Shown piece by piece: positions 49,645 to 59,615 of a stretch of DNA of 64,000 nucleotides. Source of the stretch: Rhizobium sp. G21 (lineage in GTDB: Bacteria > Pseudomonadota > Alphaproteobacteria > Rhizobiales > Rhizobiaceae). Position numbers and translations under genes: made by a program. The notes below the pieces were generated by a model. It ran no database searches and was not told where the DNA came from. It saw nothing but the letters and a program-made list of their open reading frames with translations. The stretch spans positions 3,884,001-3,948,000 of the forward strand of contig NZ_JACFXW010000001.1 in NCBI RefSeq assembly GCF_014158035.1, given 5' to 3'. The first letter of the stretch is position 1. Every line of letters starts with the position of its first letter.

Positions 49645-49789
49645 TGGATAAGAGACGGTCATCCACAAGGACCCGGTGAAAATCCGGGTGGCTCTTCTGG
49701 CCGCCGATCCGCCAGACAACACAGCAACGCAACCTATTTCTGGGCCCGATCCTGTCGGCCCGTTGCCTTCAACTGTGGTTTTTTCCCTT
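49645..49789 (+). promoter_or_regulatory. Possible structured 5' leader of the SulP gene
   Basis: Three consecutive short hairpins: TGGAT/ATCCA (49645-49665), ACCCGG/CCGGGT with loop TGAAAAT (49671-49689), and GGGCC/GGCCC (49742-49761), then TTTTTT just before the ATG. A sulfate-transporter-associated leader (sul1 RNA motif) has been described in alphaproteobacteria; I cannot confirm a match. The same stretch is also open as a GTG-initiated extension. Confidence 0.4.
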
Positions 49790-51280
49790 ATGCAACCGAC
49801 TTTTTCTCGTTACCGCCACGAGTGGTTCCACAATATTCGCGGCGACATCCTTTCCGGCGTCGTCGTCGCGCTCGCCCTCATTCCAGAAGCGATCGGCTTT
49901 TCGGTGATCGCCGGCGTCGATCCCAAGGTCGGCCTCTACGCGTCCTTCGCCATCGCCTGCGTCGCGGCCATTGTCGGCGGTCGGCCCGGCATGGTCTCGG
50001 CGGCGACGGCGGCCACCGCGGTGGTCATGGTGTCGTTGGTCAAGGAGCATGGCCTGCAATATCTGTTCGCCGCGACTATCCTGATGGGCGTGATCCAGAT
50101 CCTCGCCGGCTTCCTCAAGCTCGGACGGGTCATGCGCTTCGTGTCGCGTTCGGTGATCACGGGCTTCGTCAATGCGCTGGCCATCCTGATCTTCATGGCG
50201 CAGTTGCCAGAACTGAACGGCGTGCCGCCGCTCACCTATGTGATGATCGCGGCCGGTCTCGCCATCATCTACCTCTTTCCCTATGTCACCAAAGCCGTGC
50301 CGTCGCCGCTGGTGGCGATCGCCGCGCTGACGCTGGCGGCTTGGTGGACGGGAATGGACTTGCGCACGGTCGGCGATCTCGGCGAACTGCCTTCGGCGCT
50401 GCCGTCATTCGTTCTCCCCGATGTGCCGCTGACCTTCGAGACGCTGAAGATCATCTTTCCCTATTCGGTGACGCTCGCCGCCGTCGGCCTCTTGGAATCA
50501 CTGCTGACGGCGCAGATCGTCGACGACATGACCGACACGCCCAGCAACAAGAGCCAGGAATGCCTGGGCCAGGGGGCCGGCAACATCGCGTCGGCGCTGA
50601 TCGGCGGCATGGGCGGCTGCGCGATGATCGGCCAGTCCGTCATCAACGTCTCCTCGGGAGGACGGGGGCGCCTGTCGACCTTCGTCGCCGGCGCTTTTCT
50701 GCTGGTGCTCATCGTGGCGCTCGACGATCTCGTGCGGATCATACCGATGGCGGCGCTGGTGGCGGTGATGATCATGGTGTCGATCGGCACTTTTTCGTGG
50801 CGGTCGATCCTCGACCTCCGCCGCAATCCGCTGCCGTCGTCGGTGGTGATGTTGGCGACCGTGGTCACCGTGGTCGGCACGCACGACCTCGCCAAGGGCG
50901 TGCTGGTCGGCGTTCTCCTGTCGGGCGTCTTTTTCGCCGGCAAGGTGGCGCGCCTGTTCCGGGTGACGCGTCTGGCGGGCGCGACGGAAGGCGACGTGAT
51001 CTATCAGGTCGAAGGGCAGATTTTCTTCGCGTCCGCCGAAAGCTTTATTGCCGCATTTGACTTCACGGAGGAGGCGCAGAGGGTGGTCATCGATGTCACG
51101 CAGGCGCATCTCTGGGATATCACGGCGGTGGGGGCCCTGGACAAGGTGGTGATCAAGTTCCGCAAAGCGGGCGTCGACGTCGAGATCCTCGGTTTCAACG
51201 CCGCGAGCGCCGACATGGTCGATCGCTTCGCGCTGCATGACAAGTCCGAAAGGGAGGCTGCGAGCGCGGCGCTTCACTGA
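49790..51280 (+). CDS. SulP-family anion transporter with C-terminal STAS domain
   Basis: 496 residues from ATG 49790 ([12 protein letters not shown] aligns with the usual N-terminus). GTG at 49676 with AAGGA upstream would add 38 residues. Ten to fourteen helices; SulP motif [31 protein letters not shown] opens the core, and [18 protein letters not shown] lies in the substrate region. Residues ~410-480 form a STAS domain ([22 protein letters not shown]). Transports sulfate, bicarbonate or organic anions; the substrate is not decided by sequence. Confidence 0.92.
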   Translation: MQPTFSRYRHEWFHNIRGDILSGVVVALALIPEAIGFSVIAGVDPKVGLYASFAIACVAAIVGGRPGMVSAATAATAVVMVSLVKEHGLQYLFAATILMGVIQILAGFLKLGRVMRFVSRSVITGFVNALAILIFMAQLPELNGVPPLTYVMIAAGLAIIYLFPYVTKAVPSPLVAIAALTLAAWWTGMDLRTVGDLGELPSALPSFVLPDVPLTFETLKIIFPYSVTLAAVGLLESLLTAQIVDDMTDTPSNKSQECLGQGAGNIASALIGGMGGCAMIGQSVINVSSGGRGRLSTFVAGAFLLVLIVALDDLVRIIPMAALVAVMIMVSIGTFSWRSILDLRRNPLPSSVVMLATVVTVVGTHDLAKGVLVGVLLSGVFFAGKVARLFRVTRLAGATEGDVIYQVEGQIFFASAESFIAAFDFTEEAQRVVIDVTQAHLWDITAVGALDKVVIKFRKAGVDVEILGFNAASADMVDRFALHDKSEREAASAALH

Positions 51281-51381
51281 GGCGCGGCGACAGCCCCTTT
51301 TCCTTCTCGCGCCGTGCGCCTAGTATGGGCGGGCGGCGCGCTTCGTTTGGGCGTCGCCTGCCGCAGCAATCGGAGGAGACT

Positions 51382-52089
51382 ATGCGCGTGAGACAATTTG
51401 CCGTTTCGAGTCTGATTGCTCTGGCCGCCGCCTTTCTGACGACAGGTTATGCGCATGCCGCCGACGACTGCCACGACTATCCGCGCGCCGGCATCGACTG
51501 GCGCGATTGCAACAAGCGCAATCTCATGCTGCCCGGCGGCGAGTTGCGCGGCGCCAATCTCACCAATGTCGATTTTTCCGGCACCGATCTCGGCGGATCC
51601 GATCTCGTCTCGGCGATTTTCGAGAAGGCGACGCTGGTGCGGGCCAATCTCGCCGGCTCCACGGCGTCCGGGGCGCGTTTCGCCCGCGTCGAGGCCTACC
51701 GCACCGATTTCAGCGAGATCGATGCGCCCGGCGCGATCTTCCGCAGCGGCGAATTGCAGCGGTCGAATTTTCATGCCGCGGTGCTGACCGACGTGGATTT
51801 CACCAAAGCGGATATGGGCCGATCGCAATTCGACAAGGCCGACGTGAGCGGCAGCCGCTTTGCGCTCGCAAATCTCGCCCGCGCCGATTTTCGCGGCGCG
51901 CAGTTTTCCAAGCCGGCGGATTTCGACCGCGCCTTTTTCTTCCTCACCCGCATCGAGGGCGTGGATCTGTCCGCCGCCACGGGCCTCAACCAGTGGCAGA
52001 TCGACATGGCCTGCGGCGACAAGGACACCAAATTGCCGCAGGGCCTGAAGCCGTCGAAAGGCTGGCCCTGCAAGTTTGAGGACGATTGA
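51382..52089 (+). CDS. Secreted pentapeptide-repeat protein
   Basis: 235 residues, signal peptide ending YAHA, then a Cys-pair segment (CHDYPRAGIDWRDC). Over twenty five-residue A(D/N)LxX units form a right-handed quadrilateral beta-helix between about 50 and 205 (LRGANLTNVDFSGTDLGGSD). The tail has two further cysteines. GGAGGAG is 4 bases before the ATG. Function unknown; exported members of this family are poorly understood, unlike the cytosolic gyrase-protecting ones. Confidence 0.9.
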   Translation: MRVRQFAVSSLIALAAAFLTTGYAHAADDCHDYPRAGIDWRDCNKRNLMLPGGELRGANLTNVDFSGTDLGGSDLVSAIFEKATLVRANLAGSTASGARFARVEAYRTDFSEIDAPGAIFRSGELQRSNFHAAVLTDVDFTKADMGRSQFDKADVSGSRFALANLARADFRGAQFSKPADFDRAFFFLTRIEGVDLSAATGLNQWQIDMACGDKDTKLPQGLKPSKGWPCKFEDD

Positions 52090-52140
52090 CGCGGCGCGCC
52101 CAAACCCGAAAAGCCGGACGCGCGCTGCTTGTTTTGGTCC

Positions 52141-53802
52141 TCAGCCTTTGGCCGCCTCGCGGATCTGGCTCAGCGTGCGGGTGGGCGTGATGGCTTCCGG
52201 ATCGAGAATGACCTCGATGATGGCGGGCTTGCCGCTGGCGCGCGCCCTCAGATAGGCGTCGGCGAAATCGGCCGTCTTCGTGACCTTCTCGCCATGGCCG
52301 CCGAAGGCGCGAGCATAGTCGGAGAAATCCGGATTTGTGAGCCCGGTGGCCGAGACGCGGCCCGGATATTCCCGCTCCTGATGCATGCGGATCGTGCCGT
52401 AGATGCCGTTGTTCACCAGCACCACGATGATGGGCAGGTTGTAGCGCACTGCGGTGGCGAACTCCTGGCCATGCATCATGAAGCAGCCGTCGCCGGCGAA
52501 ACACACGACTTCGCGCTCGGGGAAGGCGGCTTTGGCGGCCACGGCGGCGGGCAGGCCGTAGCCCATCGAGCCCGAGGCCGGCGCGGCCTGGGTGGCGTAA
52601 GCCTGGAACCGATGGAAGCGGTGCAGCCAGGTGGCGTAGTTGCCGGCGCCGTTGGTCATGATCGCCGTCTTCGGCAGATTGCCTTCGAGCCAGGTCATGA
52701 TCGGGCCCATGGCGACCTCGCCGGGGCCCTGTTCGGGCGGCGTGGACCAGGCGAGATAGTCGGCGCGCATCGCCTTGGTCCGCTCCGACCAGGCCACGGG
52801 CGCGCCCGGCGTCATGCCCGCAAGCGCTTCGACAAAGCTCGAAGGATCGGCGTTGATCGCGACGTCGGGACGATAGACGCGGCCGAGTTCCGAGGAGTCG
52901 GGATGAATGTGCACGAGCGACTGGCGCGGATAGGGAATATCGACCAGCGTATAGCCCGACGACGGCATTTCCGAGAAACGACCGCCGAGCATGATCAGCA
53001 GATCGGCGTTCTTCACCGCGTCGCCGAGCTTCGGATTGACGCCGATGCCGACATCGCCGGCGTAATTCGGATGCGCGTGATCGAACAGCATCTGGCGGCG
53101 GAAGGACACGGTGACCGGCAGATCCCAGGCCTCGGCGAAGGACTGGAAGGCGGCGACCGACGCTTCGCTCCAGCGCGTGCCGCCGAGAATGACCAGCGGG
53201 CGTTCGGCCTTTTCGAGCCGGGCCTTGAGATCGGCGATCTGGCTCGGCGCGGGGTGGGTGGGAACCGGCTGATAGGGGCGGGCGTCCGTCGTTTCGACGA
53301 GATCGGTCAACATGTCCTCGGGCAGCGACAGCACCACCGGGCCGGGGCGCCCTGAAGTGGCCACCGCAAAGGCGCGTGTGACGAATTCCGGGATACGGCG
53401 TGCGTCGTCTATCTCGCCGACCCATTTGGCGAATTCGGTGAAGGCGCGGCGATATTCCACTTCCTGGAAGGCTTCGCGCTCGCGGGCGTCGCGCTGCACC
53501 TGACCGATGAACAGGATCATGGGCACGGAATCCTGCCGGGCCACATGCAGGCCGGCCGCAGCGTTGGTGGCGCCGGGGCCGCGGGTGACCATGCAGACGC
53601 CGGGCTCTCCGGTAAGCCGGCCCCAGCAATCCGCCATCATCGCCGCGCCGCCTTCCTGGCGGCACACCATCACGTCGATATCGGTGTCATGCAGCGCGTC
53701 CAGCACCGCCAGATAGCTCTCGCCCGGCACGCAGGCGAGGCGCTTGACGCCATTGGCGACGAGCGCCTCCACGATCAGTTGGCCGCCGGTCTTCTTGGTC
53801 AT
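52141..53802 (-). CDS. Thiamine-pyrophosphate enzyme, acetolactate-synthase-like
   Basis: 553 residues. Pyr domain starting GGQLIVEALVANGVKRLACVPGE with the essential Glu in CRQEGGAAMMAD; central dehydrogenase-like domain; PP domain with the TPP motif GDGCFMMHGQEFAT ending NNGIYG. The glycine-rich site includes MGYGLPAAV. Family members include biosynthetic acetolactate synthase, glyoxylate carboligase, sulfoacetaldehyde acetyltransferase and oxalyl-CoA decarboxylase; absence of an adjacent ilvN argues against the biosynthetic enzyme. The ATG at 53802 has a weak binding site. No operon partner. Confidence 0.88.
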   Translation of the reverse strand: MTKKTGGQLIVEALVANGVKRLACVPGESYLAVLDALHDTDIDVMVCRQEGGAAMMADCWGRLTGEPGVCMVTRGPGATNAAAGLHVARQDSVPMILFIGQVQRDAREREAFQEVEYRRAFTEFAKWVGEIDDARRIPEFVTRAFAVATSGRPGPVVLSLPEDMLTDLVETTDARPYQPVPTHPAPSQIADLKARLEKAERPLVILGGTRWSEASVAAFQSFAEAWDLPVTVSFRRQMLFDHAHPNYAGDVGIGVNPKLGDAVKNADLLIMLGGRFSEMPSSGYTLVDIPYPRQSLVHIHPDSSELGRVYRPDVAINADPSSFVEALAGMTPGAPVAWSERTKAMRADYLAWSTPPEQGPGEVAMGPIMTWLEGNLPKTAIMTNGAGNYATWLHRFHRFQAYATQAAPASGSMGYGLPAAVAAKAAFPEREVVCFAGDGCFMMHGQEFATAVRYNLPIIVVLVNNGIYGTIRMHQEREYPGRVSATGLTNPDFSDYARAFGGHGEKVTKTADFADAYLRARASGKPAIIEVILDPEAITPTRTLSQIREAAKG

Positions 53803-53856
53803 CGCGCACACTCTTCGTCAGCTTCAAGGGAAGCCGAGAAGGCGCGCGCGACGCCG

Positions 53857-54645
53857 TCAATGGTTGCTGCGCTCCTGCTCGGCCAGGATGCGCTTCTGAT
53901 AGCGGCCCTGAATGATTTCGACAATGATCAAAGTCACCAGCACGAAGTAGAATGTCGACTTCGCCATCGGCTCGATCGCATAGCCGAAGAAGGAGAGGTG
54001 GGCGAGATGGCCGCCTTCGGACATCAGCATGTAGCCGACCAGCAGCAGCACGAAGAGGCCGAGCACCTCATACATCCGATTCTTCTTGAGGAAGTTCGAC
54101 ACCGTATTGGCCATCACCACCATCAACACGCCCGAGACGACGATGGCGGCTGCCATGACGATGAAATTATGCGTCAGCGCCACGGCCGACAGCACCGTGT
54201 CGAAGGAGAAGACGATGTTCATGATCAGGATCATGGTCAGCGCCGAGGCGACGCTGCGGCGCGCGGCGCGCACCGCATTGTCTTCCGCATGCGGCGCGCC
54301 GATCATGTGAAAAATCTCCTTGATCGCCGTGTAGATGAGAAAGACGCCGCCGAACAGAACGATCAGCGAATGGCCGCTGACGGCGGCGGTGAAGAAACTC
54401 GTATGCGCCTCCCAGAGCGGCGCCTGGAACATGTCGATCAGCTTCAGGACCACGAAGAGAAGCACGATCCGCAGGCCGATGGCCAGGATGATGCCGGTGC
54501 GACGAACATAGGCCTCGCGGGCGGGATCGACCTTCTTCGCCTCGATCGAGATATAAAGAAGATTGTCGAAACCGAGCACGGTCTCGAGCGCGGTCAGGAT
54601 CAGGAAGGTGATCAGGCTTTCGAAGGTGAAGAGGTTTTCGAACAT
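53857..54645 (-). CDS. TerC-family integral membrane protein
   Basis: 262 residues. Eight or so membrane helices. TerC hallmark acidic residues lie within LTALETVLGFDNLLYI and VFSFDTVLSAVAL. The family has been linked to tellurite resistance and to manganese/calcium efflux that metalates exported proteins. I chose the ATG at 54645 (MFENLFTF) with GGGGA upstream; an ATG at 54669 is possible. Stands alone. Confidence 0.92.
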   Translation of the reverse strand: MFENLFTFESLITFLILTALETVLGFDNLLYISIEAKKVDPAREAYVRRTGIILAIGLRIVLLFVVLKLIDMFQAPLWEAHTSFFTAAVSGHSLIVLFGGVFLIYTAIKEIFHMIGAPHAEDNAVRAARRSVASALTMILIMNIVFSFDTVLSAVALTHNFIVMAAAIVVSGVLMVVMANTVSNFLKKNRMYEVLGLFVLLLVGYMLMSEGGHLAHLSFFGYAIEPMAKSTFYFVLVTLIIVEIIQGRYQKRILAEQERSNH

Positions 54646-54731
54646 CGGCAAGGGGTCCCCATCGGCCATTTTGTCGCGGCCATTGATACTGGTCCGGCTC
54701 GCGAAGGCAAGGCGCGGCGGGAAGGAAAAGA

Positions 54732-55691
54732 CTATGGGGCGGTATCGGTTCCCGGCTGATTTGCGGAAATTACCGCGTCCAGCCAGGCGACGAAATTGCG
54801 CATGGCTTCGTCCCGTCCAATCTCGTTCAACGTCTCGTGCCGCATGTTTCGATAAACGACCGTGGTCAGGCGGTTTGCGCCGCTCTTTCTCAGGCGGTTT
54901 TCCAGCCAGATCATGTCGGCTCCCCGAGCCGTCGCCGGATCTTCGCCGCCGCCGACCAGATAGACCGGCAGATCTGGCGGAAGACGCGCGAGGCGGCTCG
55001 GATCACCACCGCCCTGCCGCGACAGCGTCATCAGATCGAGCCAGAGCGACACCGACGCCGCAAAGCCGCATCGGGGATCGGCGACATAGGCGTCGACCTC
55101 GGCGGCGTCATGGCTCAGCCAGTCGAAATCGGTGCGGGCGTCGGGAATGCTCTTCGCCCAGGCGTCGAAGGTCGCCTTGGGGCCGATCATGCTCGGCACG
55201 TCGGAGCCCTTGAAGAAGCGCTCGGCCTTGATCGCCAGCGTGCCCAGCGCTCCGGCGGCGCCGGGATTGAGCTTGCTGTTGAAGACGGCGAGGGCGGCGT
55301 AGTCGCGTGGGCGCTCCTGCACGGCATTCATGGCGATCATGCCGCCCATGGAATGTCCGAACAAGGCGACCGGCAGACCCGGATGCCGCTCGGCCACCAG
55401 CGCCCTGATCGCGGCGACGTCGTCCAGCACCTTGGCTGCGCCGTCTTTTGCCGCGAACCGTCCGAGCGGCGCATCGGGCGCGGTGGTCGAACCGTGGCCG
55501 CGATGGTCATGGGCGTAGACGTGATAGCCGCGCGCCGCGAGGAAGGCGGCGAACCGACCATAGCGCCCGGCATGCTCGGCCAGGCCGTGGCAGATCATCA
55601 CCACTGCGCGCGCGCACCCGTCCGCCATGCGGCTGCGCAATGCGATTTCGGCGCCTGCGCGCGCGATCATTTCCGCCGTTTCGAATGCCAT
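54732..55691 (-). CDS. Alpha/beta hydrolase (monoacylglycerol-lipase / lysophospholipase-like)
   Basis: 319 residues, serine-hydrolase fold: VVMICHGLAEHAGRY oxyanion region, AHDHRGHGST, nucleophile Ser in ALFGHSMGGMIAM, acid in LVGGGEDPAT, catalytic His in YRNMRHETLNEI. This Hydrolase_4 (PldB/MGL) type cleaves acylglycerols or lysophospholipids. GGAG lies 10 bases before the ATG. No signal peptide, so it is cytosolic or membrane-peripheral. Confidence 0.9.
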   Translation of the reverse strand: MAFETAEMIARAGAEIALRSRMADGCARAVVMICHGLAEHAGRYGRFAAFLAARGYHVYAHDHRGHGSTTAPDAPLGRFAAKDGAAKVLDDVAAIRALVAERHPGLPVALFGHSMGGMIAMNAVQERPRDYAALAVFNSKLNPGAAGALGTLAIKAERFFKGSDVPSMIGPKATFDAWAKSIPDARTDFDWLSHDAAEVDAYVADPRCGFAASVSLWLDLMTLSRQGGGDPSRLARLPPDLPVYLVGGGEDPATARGADMIWLENRLRKSGANRLTTVVYRNMRHETLNEIGRDEAMRNFVAWLDAVISANQPGTDTAP

Positions 55692-55874
55692 GATCTGTTC
55701 TCCGGACGGTTGCTGCGCCGATCGCGCCTCAGCTCTAACCTGCCGCGAAAAAAATCCAATCCGAGTCAAACCGTTATCGGTTGCATTTTGTAAGTCTCGA
55801 TTTTCTGGATTGTAAAATCTAAAGATGTATTCATTATGTTCTCTTAGTGTTCACATGGACTTTAGGAAACCGTT

Positions 55875-56630
55875 ATGTGCGGGCGCAAAATAACTTCAAC
55901 GATCGCTAATATATTGATGCTTTTTCTTTCGCTCATCGCAAGTTCGCTCCTGGCGGCGGAAACAGAGGCGCCGGACCGGACGGTGATGGCGCTGGGTCTA
56001 TCCTGGCATCCCGCTTTCTGCGAAGGGCAGCGCAAGCGGCCGGAATGCGCCGATGGCGCGGCGGACGGGCTGTCAGCGAGGCAATTTTCTCTCCACGGTC
56101 TCTGGGTGCTGCGCAAGACCTATTGCGGCGCGACCGAGGCTCTGAAGACCGCTGACAAGGCCGGCGACTGGTTGAAGATGCCCGCGCTGGCGCTCGATCC
56201 GCTACTGGCACGGGATCTGGCTGCGGCCATGCCGGGCGTCGCCTCCGGCCTCGACCGCCATGAATGGGTCAAGCACGGACTGTGCTCGGGCGGCCTCGCC
56301 GACGACTACTTCCGACGCGCGCTCGGCCTGACCGCCGAGGTCAACCGCTCGGCGGTGGGCGCGCTGTTCGTCGGCAATATCGGCAAGACGCTGGACGAGG
56401 CGCAGATCAAATCGGCTTTCGACCAGGCCTTCGGCGCGGGCAGCGGCGACAAGGTGAAGATGCGTTGCCGCAAGGATGGAGGCCGCCGACTGATCTCCGG
56501 CCTGTCGATCGGGCTCGGCGCCGAAAAAGACGGCGAGAAAGGCCTGGGACTGGCGGCGCTGCTCGCCCGCGCCAAGCCGACCAAGTTCGGTTGCCCGTCC
56601 GGAATCGTCGACGCGGCCGGCCTGCAATAG
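55875..56630 (+). CDS. Ribonuclease T2 family enzyme, secreted
   Basis: 251 residues with a signal peptide (ANILMLFLSLIASSLLAA). Both active-site boxes are present: CAS I FSLHGLW and CAS II HEWVKHGLC, with catalytic His in each. Mature protein has six or more cysteines (CEGQRKRPEC). Acid, non-specific endoribonuclease that works in the periplasm or outside the cell, probably scavenging phosphate and nucleosides from RNA. Confidence 0.95.
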   Translation: MCGRKITSTIANILMLFLSLIASSLLAAETEAPDRTVMALGLSWHPAFCEGQRKRPECADGAADGLSARQFSLHGLWVLRKTYCGATEALKTADKAGDWLKMPALALDPLLARDLAAAMPGVASGLDRHEWVKHGLCSGGLADDYFRRALGLTAEVNRSAVGALFVGNIGKTLDEAQIKSAFDQAFGAGSGDKVKMRCRKDGGRRLISGLSIGLGAEKDGEKGLGLAALLARAKPTKFGCPSGIVDAAGLQ

Positions 56631-56743
56631 GCTGTGCGCCGAGCCGGCCTCGGCTGGGGGCGATGGCAAAACGGCGTTGCCCCTGAACGGGAATTGCCCT
56701 ACATAGCCCGCAATTCCCGAATTCCGTTCATCGAGGTTATGGC

Positions 56744-58393
56744 ATGGCGCGTCAATTCATCTATCACATGTCGGGGCTGACAAAGGCCTACGGCGCCAAG
56801 AAGGTGCTGGAGAATGTTCATCTCTCCTTCTATCCGGACGCCAAGATCGGCATCCTCGGCCCCAACGGCGCCGGTAAATCGACGATCCTGCGGATCATGG
56901 CGGGTCTCGACAAGGAGTTCACCGGCGAAGCCTGGATCGCCGACGGCGCCACCATCGGCTATCTGCCGCAGGAGCCGCAGCTCGACCCCAACAAGACGGC
57001 GCTCGAAAACGTGATGGAAGGCGTGGCCAAGAAGACGGCCATCCTCGAACGCTACAACGAGCTGATGATGAACTATTCCGACGAGACGGCCGACGAAGGC
57101 GCGGCGCTTCAGGACATCATCGACGCGCAGAATCTCTGGGATCTGGAACAGCAGGTCGAGATGGCGATGGACGCTTTGCGTTGCCCGCCGGGCGACGCCG
57201 ACGTCACCAATCTGTCGGGCGGCGAACGCCGACGCATCGCGCTCTGCAAGCTGCTGCTGTCGCAGCCCGATCTCTTGCTGCTCGATGAGCCGACCAACCA
57301 TCTGGACGCCGAGACGATCGCCTGGCTTGAAAAGCACCTGCGCCAATATCCGGGCGCCGTGCTGATGATCACCCACGACCGCTACTTCCTCGACAATGTC
57401 ACGGGTTGGATTCTCGAGCTCGATCGCGGCCGTTCGATCCCCTATGAAGGCAATTATTCCGCCTATCTGCAGGCCAAGGCGAAGCGCATGCTGCAGGAAA
57501 ATCGGGAGGAAGCATCTCGCCAGAAGGCGATCGCGCGCGAGCAGGAATGGATTTCGTCGAGCCCCAAGGCGCGCCAGGCCAAGTCCAAGGCGCGTATCCG
57601 CTCCTATGACGAACTGGTCGACGCGGCGGAAAATCAGCGTCCCGGCGACGCCCAGATCATCATCCCGGTCGGCGAACGCCTGGGCCAGGTGGTCATCGAA
57701 ATGGAAGGCGTCTCCAAAGGCTATGGCGATCGCCTGCTGATCGACGGCCTGTCGCTGAAGCTGCCGCCCGGCGGCATCGTCGGCGTGATCGGCCCGAACG
57801 GCGCCGGCAAGACGACGCTGTTCCGCATGATCACCGGCCAGGAGCAGCCGGATACCGGTTCGATCCGCATCGGCGAGACGGTGCATCTCGGCTATGTCGA
57901 CCAGAGCCGCGACGCGCTGGACGGCAACAAGACCGTCTGGGAGGAGATCTCCGGCGGGGCAGAAGTCATCAAGCTCGGCAAGCACGAAATGAATTCGCGC
58001 GCTTATTGCTCGACCTTCAATTTCCGCGGCGGCGACCAGCAGCAGAAGGTCGGCAATCTCTCGGGCGGCCAGCGCAATCGCGTCCATCTCGCCAAGATGT
58101 TGAAGTCCGGCGGCAACGTGCTGCTGCTCGACGAACCGACCAACGACCTCGACACCGAAACGCTGGCGGCGCTGGAAATTGCGCTGGAAAACTTCGCCGG
58201 CTGCGCGGTGATCATCAGCCACGATCGCATGTTCCTCGACCGCCTGGCCACCCATATCCTGGCGTTCGAAGGCGACAGCCATGTCGAATGGTTCGAAGGC
58301 AATTTCGAAGACTACGAGCAGGACAAGGTGCGCCGCCTCGGCGCGGACGCGCTCAATCCGAGCCGCGTCACCTATAAGCGCCTGACGCGCTGA
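56744..58393 (+). CDS. ettA: Energy-dependent translational throttle protein EttA (ABC-F)
   Basis: 549 residues, two ABC cassettes with no membrane domain. Walker A boxes GPNGAGKST and GPNGAGKTT, signatures [16 protein letters not shown] and [16 protein letters not shown], Walker [14 protein letters not shown] and [13 protein letters not shown]. An arm insertion sits in cassette 1, and the P-site tRNA-interaction motif linker is rich in Arg/Lys ([20 protein letters not shown]). Binds the ribosomal E site and gates elongation by ADP/ATP ratio. Confidence 0.96.
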   Translation: MARQFIYHMSGLTKAYGAKKVLENVHLSFYPDAKIGILGPNGAGKSTILRIMAGLDKEFTGEAWIADGATIGYLPQEPQLDPNKTALENVMEGVAKKTAILERYNELMMNYSDETADEGAALQDIIDAQNLWDLEQQVEMAMDALRCPPGDADVTNLSGGERRRIALCKLLLSQPDLLLLDEPTNHLDAETIAWLEKHLRQYPGAVLMITHDRYFLDNVTGWILELDRGRSIPYEGNYSAYLQAKAKRMLQENREEASRQKAIAREQEWISSSPKARQAKSKARIRSYDELVDAAENQRPGDAQIIIPVGERLGQVVIEMEGVSKGYGDRLLIDGLSLKLPPGGIVGVIGPNGAGKTTLFRMITGQEQPDTGSIRIGETVHLGYVDQSRDALDGNKTVWEEISGGAEVIKLGKHEMNSRAYCSTFNFRGGDQQQKVGNLSGGQRNRVHLAKMLKSGGNVLLLDEPTNDLDTETLAALEIALENFAGCAVIISHDRMFLDRLATHILAFEGDSHVEWFEGNFEDYEQDKVRRLGADALNPSRVTYKRLTR

Positions 58394-58416
58394 GACGCTT
58401 CCTCGAGACGCTTCGG

Positions 58417-58446
58417 AAACCCCGGCCCGCGCCGGGGTTTCTTTTG
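58417..58446 (+). terminator. Rho-independent terminator of ettA
   Basis: AAACCCCGGC-CCGC-GCCGGGGTTT, 10-bp perfect stem (58417-58440), then CTTTTG. Confidence 0.88.
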
Positions 58447-58555
58447 TGCGGTTATCGGAATTTGACAGGCGTCAGGTCCTAGAGCCGCGATCGTTTCGAA
58501 TGTGACGGAAAGTTTTCTCCGCGCGCCGTTTGATTTCCGCTTGCGCCATCAATGA

Positions 58556-58577
58556 AAACATATAAAGATATGTTTAT
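58556..58577 (+). promoter_or_regulatory. Inverted-repeat operator upstream of the ArsR-methyltransferase/metF operon
   Basis: AAACATAT-AAAG-ATATGTTT (58556-58575) is a perfect inverted repeat, with the nested ATAAA-GATATG-TTTAT (58562-58577), 18 bases before the ATG. Position and A/T-rich symmetry suit autoregulation by the ArsR-type gene. Confidence 0.65.
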
Positions 58578-58595
58578 GTCTTGATTGGGTGTTGC

Positions 58596-59614
58596 ATGGC
58601 TAATGATCGCGGCTTCTCGCTGAACAGTTTGGTGGAAATTCTCAAGGCCTCGGCCGAGCCGACGCGGCTGCGTCTGCTGGTGCTGCTGTCTTCGGGCGAT
58701 CTCACCGTCAGCGATCTTACCGAAATTCTCGGCCAGTCGCAGCCCCGCATCTCGCGTCATCTGAAGCTTCTCGCCGAGGCGGGACTGATCGAGCGTTACC
58801 AGGAAGGCGCCTGGGCCTGGTTTCGGCTGCTCCGCGACGGCGAGAGCGCCGCTCTCACCCGCAAGATCATCGAAAGCGCCTCCGTCGCCGACGCCGTCAT
58901 CACCCGTGATCAGGCGCGTCTGGTGCAGGTGCGCGCCAGCCGCGCCGAGAAGGCCAGCGAATATTTCAGCCAGAACGCCGAGGGTTGGGATCAGCTCCGC
59001 AAGCTGCATGTCGCCGAGGCGAAAGTGGAGGCGGCGCTGCGCGCCATGGTGGGCGCGCGCCCGGTGGACGCCTTTCTCGACCTCGGCACTGGCACCGGCC
59101 GGCTGCTGCAGCTGTTCGAGGGCATCTATCGCAGTGCGACCGGCGTCGACGCCAGCCGCGAAATGCTCGCCGTGGCCCGGGCCAATCTCGAAAAGGCAGG
59201 GCTCGCCAAGGCGACGATCCGGTTGGGCGACATTTTCAATCTGCCGCTCGAAAGCGAGACCTACGATCTCGTCTCGATCCATCAGGTGCTGCACTTCCTC
59301 GAAAATCCCGAACTGGCGCTGGCGGAGGCCGCCCGAATGCTCAGGCCGGGGGGCGGCTCGTCGTGGTCGACTTCGCCCCTCACGGCCTCGACAGTCTCCG
59401 CAGCGACCATCACCACGCCCGCCTCGGTTTCTCGCATCAGCAGATGTCCGATTGGCTCGAAGAGATTGGCCTCGATATCGTCGAGGTCAAGGACCTGACC
59501 CCGGAAACGGCGGGCGAGGCGTTGACCGTGACCATATGGCTTGCCCGCGACCGCCGCATTGAAATCGCCGCCGACAGCGCGCCTGCGTTTTCGGCCACGA
59601 GCAGGAGATGCTGA
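58596..59614 (+). CDS. ArsR-family regulator fused to a SAM-dependent methyltransferase domain (one apparent frameshift)
   Basis: About 339 residues when a missing G in the run at 59348-59353 is restored (ARMLRPGG to RLVVVDFAPHG). Residues 1-~100 are an ArsR winged helix (LRLLVLLSSGDLTVSDLTEILGQSQPRISRHLKLL) without the metal-binding cysteines. Residues ~140-320 are a class I methyltransferase with motif I FLDLGTGTGRLL and VDASREMLAVA. Proteins of this architecture include SahR-like regulators that sense S-adenosylhomocysteine or SAM and control the methionine cycle. It ends 1 base before metF, which strongly supports that role. Confidence 0.9.
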
Positions 59615-59615
59615 C

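Noticed and set aside
49671..49689. Cobalamin-riboswitch-like core (CCGGTGAAAATCCGG)
   Set aside because: The downstream ACTGT/B12-box parts are missing and the gene is an anion transporter, so only a generic leader was recorded.
52141..53802. Biosynthetic acetolactate synthase IlvB
   Set aside because: No ilvN or ilvC neighbour and only family-level motifs; left as a TPP enzyme of unknown substrate.
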